From Marinobacter halodurans (GTDB lineage Bacteria; Pseudomonadota; Gammaproteobacteria; Pseudomonadales; Oleiphilaceae): DNA of 64,000 nt. The notes below the pieces were generated by a model that had not been told where the DNA came from, made no database searches, and saw only the letters and a list, made by a program, of their open reading frames with translations. This document shows positions 60,926 to 64,000 of the stretch, one piece after another. The translations under genes and the position numbers were made by a program. Numbering within the stretch: position 1 is the stretch's first letter; every line of letters starts with the position of its first letter. The stretch covers positions 1 through 64,000 of the forward strand of contig NZ_SJDL01000017.1 in NCBI RefSeq assembly GCF_004327985.1, written 5' to 3'.

Positions 60926-60950
60926 GAGGCCAGGGTCTGGCCCCGGCCTC
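60926..60950 (-). terminator. hairpin after the leucine-type dehydrogenase gene
   Basis: GAGGCC and GGCCTC form an outer stem with GGG/CCC inside (one mismatch) and a TCTGG loop, 22 bases beyond the dehydrogenase stop. It is terminator-like but has no U-run. Confidence 0.45.
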
Positions 60951-60972
60951 ATCAACGGCTAACTCAATGATT

Positions 60973-62073
<1,101 letters not shown>

Positions 62074-62934
62074 GGCGTTTCACCTTACTTCCGGGGCCGC
62101 CTGTACCCTTGTGGGGCGGACAGGAGGCTGGTGGTTTTTCGGGCGACAGTGGGATTGCCATCTGCCGCCTGCTTTTAAGTTTAGTCTGCTTGAGCCCCTT
62201 GGGGTTCAGACGGCTTTGCCAGCGATCTGGTGCTGCCGCTGGCTTGTCGGGTTACGCATAGCGAATCACCGTTGGCTGGGTGTGCGCAGGCACGACCGGT
62301 TATTGCTGGACGCGACGACACGAAAACCGGGGCGTCATCACCTGTAGGGCGCGATGGCGGCGTGGGGACTCGGTGTGATTCGTGGTGATGCGTCTTGCGA
62401 CGAAGCGTCTGTCAGGGGCGATCGACGAGCGATCAGGGGCATACGGGATAGGGTGGACAGCGCCTTGAACAGGCACGATCCCATCAGGGGTGCGGTCGAT
62501 TGATTCATTGTTGAAATCCTTTCCACGTTGCCGGATCTCGGCTGCCGTGGTCGTGTTGTTCTTGTAAGCCCGCTTGTGGCCGGGTGATCGATTTCAGTGT
62601 CCTGCTGGTTACCCTCGTGAGGTGCAGGACAGCGAATAACCTAGAGGGTTCGGCAGTCGGCGTCAATGCCCAGAAACTGACCAGTCTGTAACGCATCGTC
62701 ACCGCACCGGGGTGCCCGTGTGGATAGTCCCAGGAAATACAGGTGGTTATAAAAATGAACAACTCGTCGAAACAATTCCGGCGGCCCACCACTTTGGACC
62801 AGAGGCGCATGAGAAAAGCGTGTGCCGGGAGAAACCGGCAAGAGGTCGGGGAATAGTTGCCGATGTGAATATTAATCCAGGGTATCGACGTATACACTGC
62901 CTTGTTTTCATTGAGGTTATCCGAGCCGGGTGCT
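62074..62934. other. 861-base region with no established gene
   Basis: The longest gene-poor stretch in the window. Apart from the small ORF at 62338-62508, which has a good ribosome binding site, nothing on either strand resembles a known protein. A long minus-strand frame (62505-63143) runs antisense through the exporter gene and is discounted. The last ~150 bases are AT-richer and probably hold the exporter promoter. Confidence 0.4.
62338..62508 (-). CDS. possible small protein, unknown
   Basis: 56 codons from ATG at 62508, with AAAGGAT 8-9 bases upstream, which is the main reason to consider it. The product begins MNQSTAPLMGSCLFKALSTL and is Ser/Ala/Pro-rich and basic, with no membrane helix and no known family. 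It could equally be chance. Confidence 0.3.
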   Translation of the reverse strand: MNQSTAPLMGSCLFKALSTLSRMPLIARRSPLTDASSQDASPRITPSPHAAIAPYR

Positions 62935-63708
62935 ATGTCTGATCTATCCGCAGTCCAGTATGTCCTGATTGGCCTGATCTTCGTCTGGAGTGGCTTTGTC
63001 CGCTCGGGGTTGGGGTTCGGCGGTGCCGTGCTGTCGCTGCCGTTCCTGCTGTTGGTCCACGACAACCCGTTGGCTTTCCTGCCGATCATTGCCATCCAGT
63101 TGCTGGTGTTTTCCGGCCTGACCATCGTCATGAACAACCGCAAGAGCCAGGCGGCCAGGCAGCCGCAGGGTGGGACTGTGGACTGGCGTTACCTGGGCCG
63201 TATCCTGGCCATCATGATCGTTCCCAAGCTGATCGGCGTTTTTGGTCTGGTGACCCTGCCACCGACGATCATGAGCACGATCATTTTTGGCATCGTGACC
63301 GTCTATTCCATTTCCTACCTGTTGGATCGCCCCTTTCGCAGCAGGAACAGGGTGGTGGACGTGGTCTTCCTGATGCTGGGCGGCTATGTCAGCGGCACCT
63401 CGCTGATCGGCGCCCCACTGGTGATCGCCGTGGTCGCCCAGCACCTGCCCAAGGAAAAGCTGCGGGACACGCTGTTCGCCCTATGGTTCATCCTGGTCAC
63501 GATCAAGATGGCGGCCTTTATCGCTGTCGGTGTCGACCTTGAGTTGAAGCAACAGCTTTGGCTGCTGCCCTGTGCGGCGGTGGGGCATGTGATTGGCCTA
63601 CGGTTCCATGACTACATGCTCAAGGCGGAGACGCCGGTCTTCTTCCGGGTACTGGGGGCTGTCCTGCTGGTGGTCAGCTGTATCGGGCTGTGGAAGGGGC
63701 TGGCCTGA
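62935..63708 (+). CDS. TauE/SafE-family sulfite/anion exporter
   Basis: 257 aa with eight hydrophobic segments. VLIGLIFVWSGFVRSGLGFGGAVLSLPFLLLV is the first TauE/SafE repeat, with GFGG, and GGYVSGTSLIGAPLVIAVVAQHL with RDTLFALWFILVTIKM is the second. The family includes proposed exporters of sulfite, sulfoacetate or other organic anions; the substrate here is unknown. The ATG at 62935 gives the conserved beginning; the ribosome binding site is weak. Its 3' end overlaps the convergent gene by 111 bases. Confidence 0.88.
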   Translation: MSDLSAVQYVLIGLIFVWSGFVRSGLGFGGAVLSLPFLLLVHDNPLAFLPIIAIQLLVFSGLTIVMNNRKSQAARQPQGGTVDWRYLGRILAIMIVPKLIGVFGLVTLPPTIMSTIIFGIVTVYSISYLLDRPFRSRNRVVDVVFLMLGGYVSGTSLIGAPLVIAVVAQHLPKEKLRDTLFALWFILVTIKMAAFIAVGVDLELKQQLWLLPCAAVGHVIGLRFHDYMLKAETPVFFRVLGAVLLVVSCIGLWKGLA

Positions 63709-64000
63709 AGCGTCAGTGGTCCCCGGCGTGATCGTGCCGCTGTCCGGCCCGTCGAGCAGGTTGATATAGGGCGCGTAGATGGCCTGGCTGTCGACCTTCC
63801 TGGCCGCGTTATTGAGACGTTCAATCAGTGCGGTCTCTGCTCGCCTGACGGCAAACCCGGCATCGATCTGTTTGACCAGCCGGTAGTAGACCGGCTTCGT
63901 GGTTTGTTTCCGGATCTGGCTGACCACGGACATGCGTTCAAAGATCACTGCATTGACCCGCCCGGCCAGCATCATGTTGACCACCCTGGGTAGCGACCCC
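63598..64000 (-). CDS. periplasmic substrate-binding-like protein, C-terminal part (cut by window edge)
   Basis: 134 codons visible; the start lies beyond 64000. VVNMMLAGRVNAVIFERMSVVSQIRKQTTKPVYYRLVKQIDAGFAVRR followed by ALIERLNNAARKVD resembles the second lobe and closing helix of SBP_bac_3-type proteins. The frame then continues through a Pro/Thr/Asp/Gln-rich, low-complexity tail to a stop at 63598, antisense to the exporter gene. Such an overlap is unusual and the tail may be non-native (for example after a frameshift near 63720). Confidence 0.6.
   Translation of the reverse strand, partial: GSLPRVVNMMLAGRVNAVIFERMSVVSQIRKQTTKPVYYRLVKQIDAGFAVRRAETALIERLNNAARKVDSQAIYAPYINLLDGPDSGTITPGTTDASGQPLPQPDTADHQQDSPQYPEEDRRLRLEHVVMEP

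Noticed and set aside
62505-63143. 212-codon minus-strand ORF
   Set aside because: Half of it is antisense to the TauE/SafE gene; the rest has no domain and no ribosome binding site.

Overview
The window looks like chromosome of a GC-rich, free-living gammaproteobacterium. Supporting genes are an Lrp orthologue beside a Pseudomonas-like dadA/dadX cluster, RsuA, a YbiI orthologue, YcbB-type L,D-transpeptidases, CysQ, Cfa and a TauE-type exporter. Marinobacter or a relative is my best guess, but it is an inference from gene content only. I saw no rRNA, tRNA, CRISPR array, prophage or insertion sequence. The first ~400 bases are clearly AT-rich and resemble the edge of acquired DNA.

Layout. 1-1.9 kb: a partial AT-rich gene, a LexA box directly in front of a CLCA_X-family zincin (HExxH), then a universal stress protein with a strikingly structured leader. 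2-10.5 kb: MFS pump, degenerate c-di-GMP response regulator, ZIP metal transporter, AbiTii-domain protein, small membrane proteins and an ATP-grasp ligase. 10.5-15.9 kb: REP-like repeat, broken SDR gene, the D-amino-acid catabolic cluster (dadX, dadA, RidA, lrp) and a metallo-beta-lactamase-fold hydrolase. 15.9-23.2 kb (all minus strand): six-hairpin glycosidase overlapping a TVP38-type membrane protein gene, EF-hand protein, egtB-egtD, and an MprF-C-like protein. 23.5-30.4 kb: L,D-transpeptidase, MFS pump, large MscS-type channel, rsuA. 30.5-36.7 kb: an M48 peptidase-pilin fusion, an ECF41 sigma factor operon with a recognisable ECF41 promoter, a GFA protein, class I aldolase, GNAT and HPP proteins. 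36.8-43.5 kb: GGDEF/EAL protein, ybiI, patatin, a CANT1-type apyrase, DUF1127 and CBS proteins. 43.8-50.5 kb: codA, an AraC regulator, two secreted proteins of unknown role and a periplasmic binding protein. 50.5-64 kb: inverted REP pair, sirtuin, RsbW-like ATPase, VanZ-like protein, cfa, two more L,D-transpeptidases, cysQ, Na+-dependent transporter, leucine-type dehydrogenase, sulfite-type exporter and a partial binding protein.

How genes work together. Lrp is divergent from the RidA/dadA/dadX genes and probably senses amino acids to control D-alanine oxidation and racemisation. egtB and egtD form a tight ergothioneine pair. The CMD-ECF41-RidA operon has its own ECF41-type promoter and is probably self-regulated. 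Three L,D-transpeptidases plus VanZ, MscS-type channel and Cfa genes give the region an envelope-stress flavour.

Most notable for follow-up: the LexA box in front of the uncharacterised HExxH protein; the M48-pilin fusion with a pilin helix lacking Glu5; the bacterial, apparently cytoplasmic CANT1-like apyrase; the branched RNA-like leader of the stress protein gene; and the catalytically degraded Hpt-REC-REC-GGDEF-EAL regulator.
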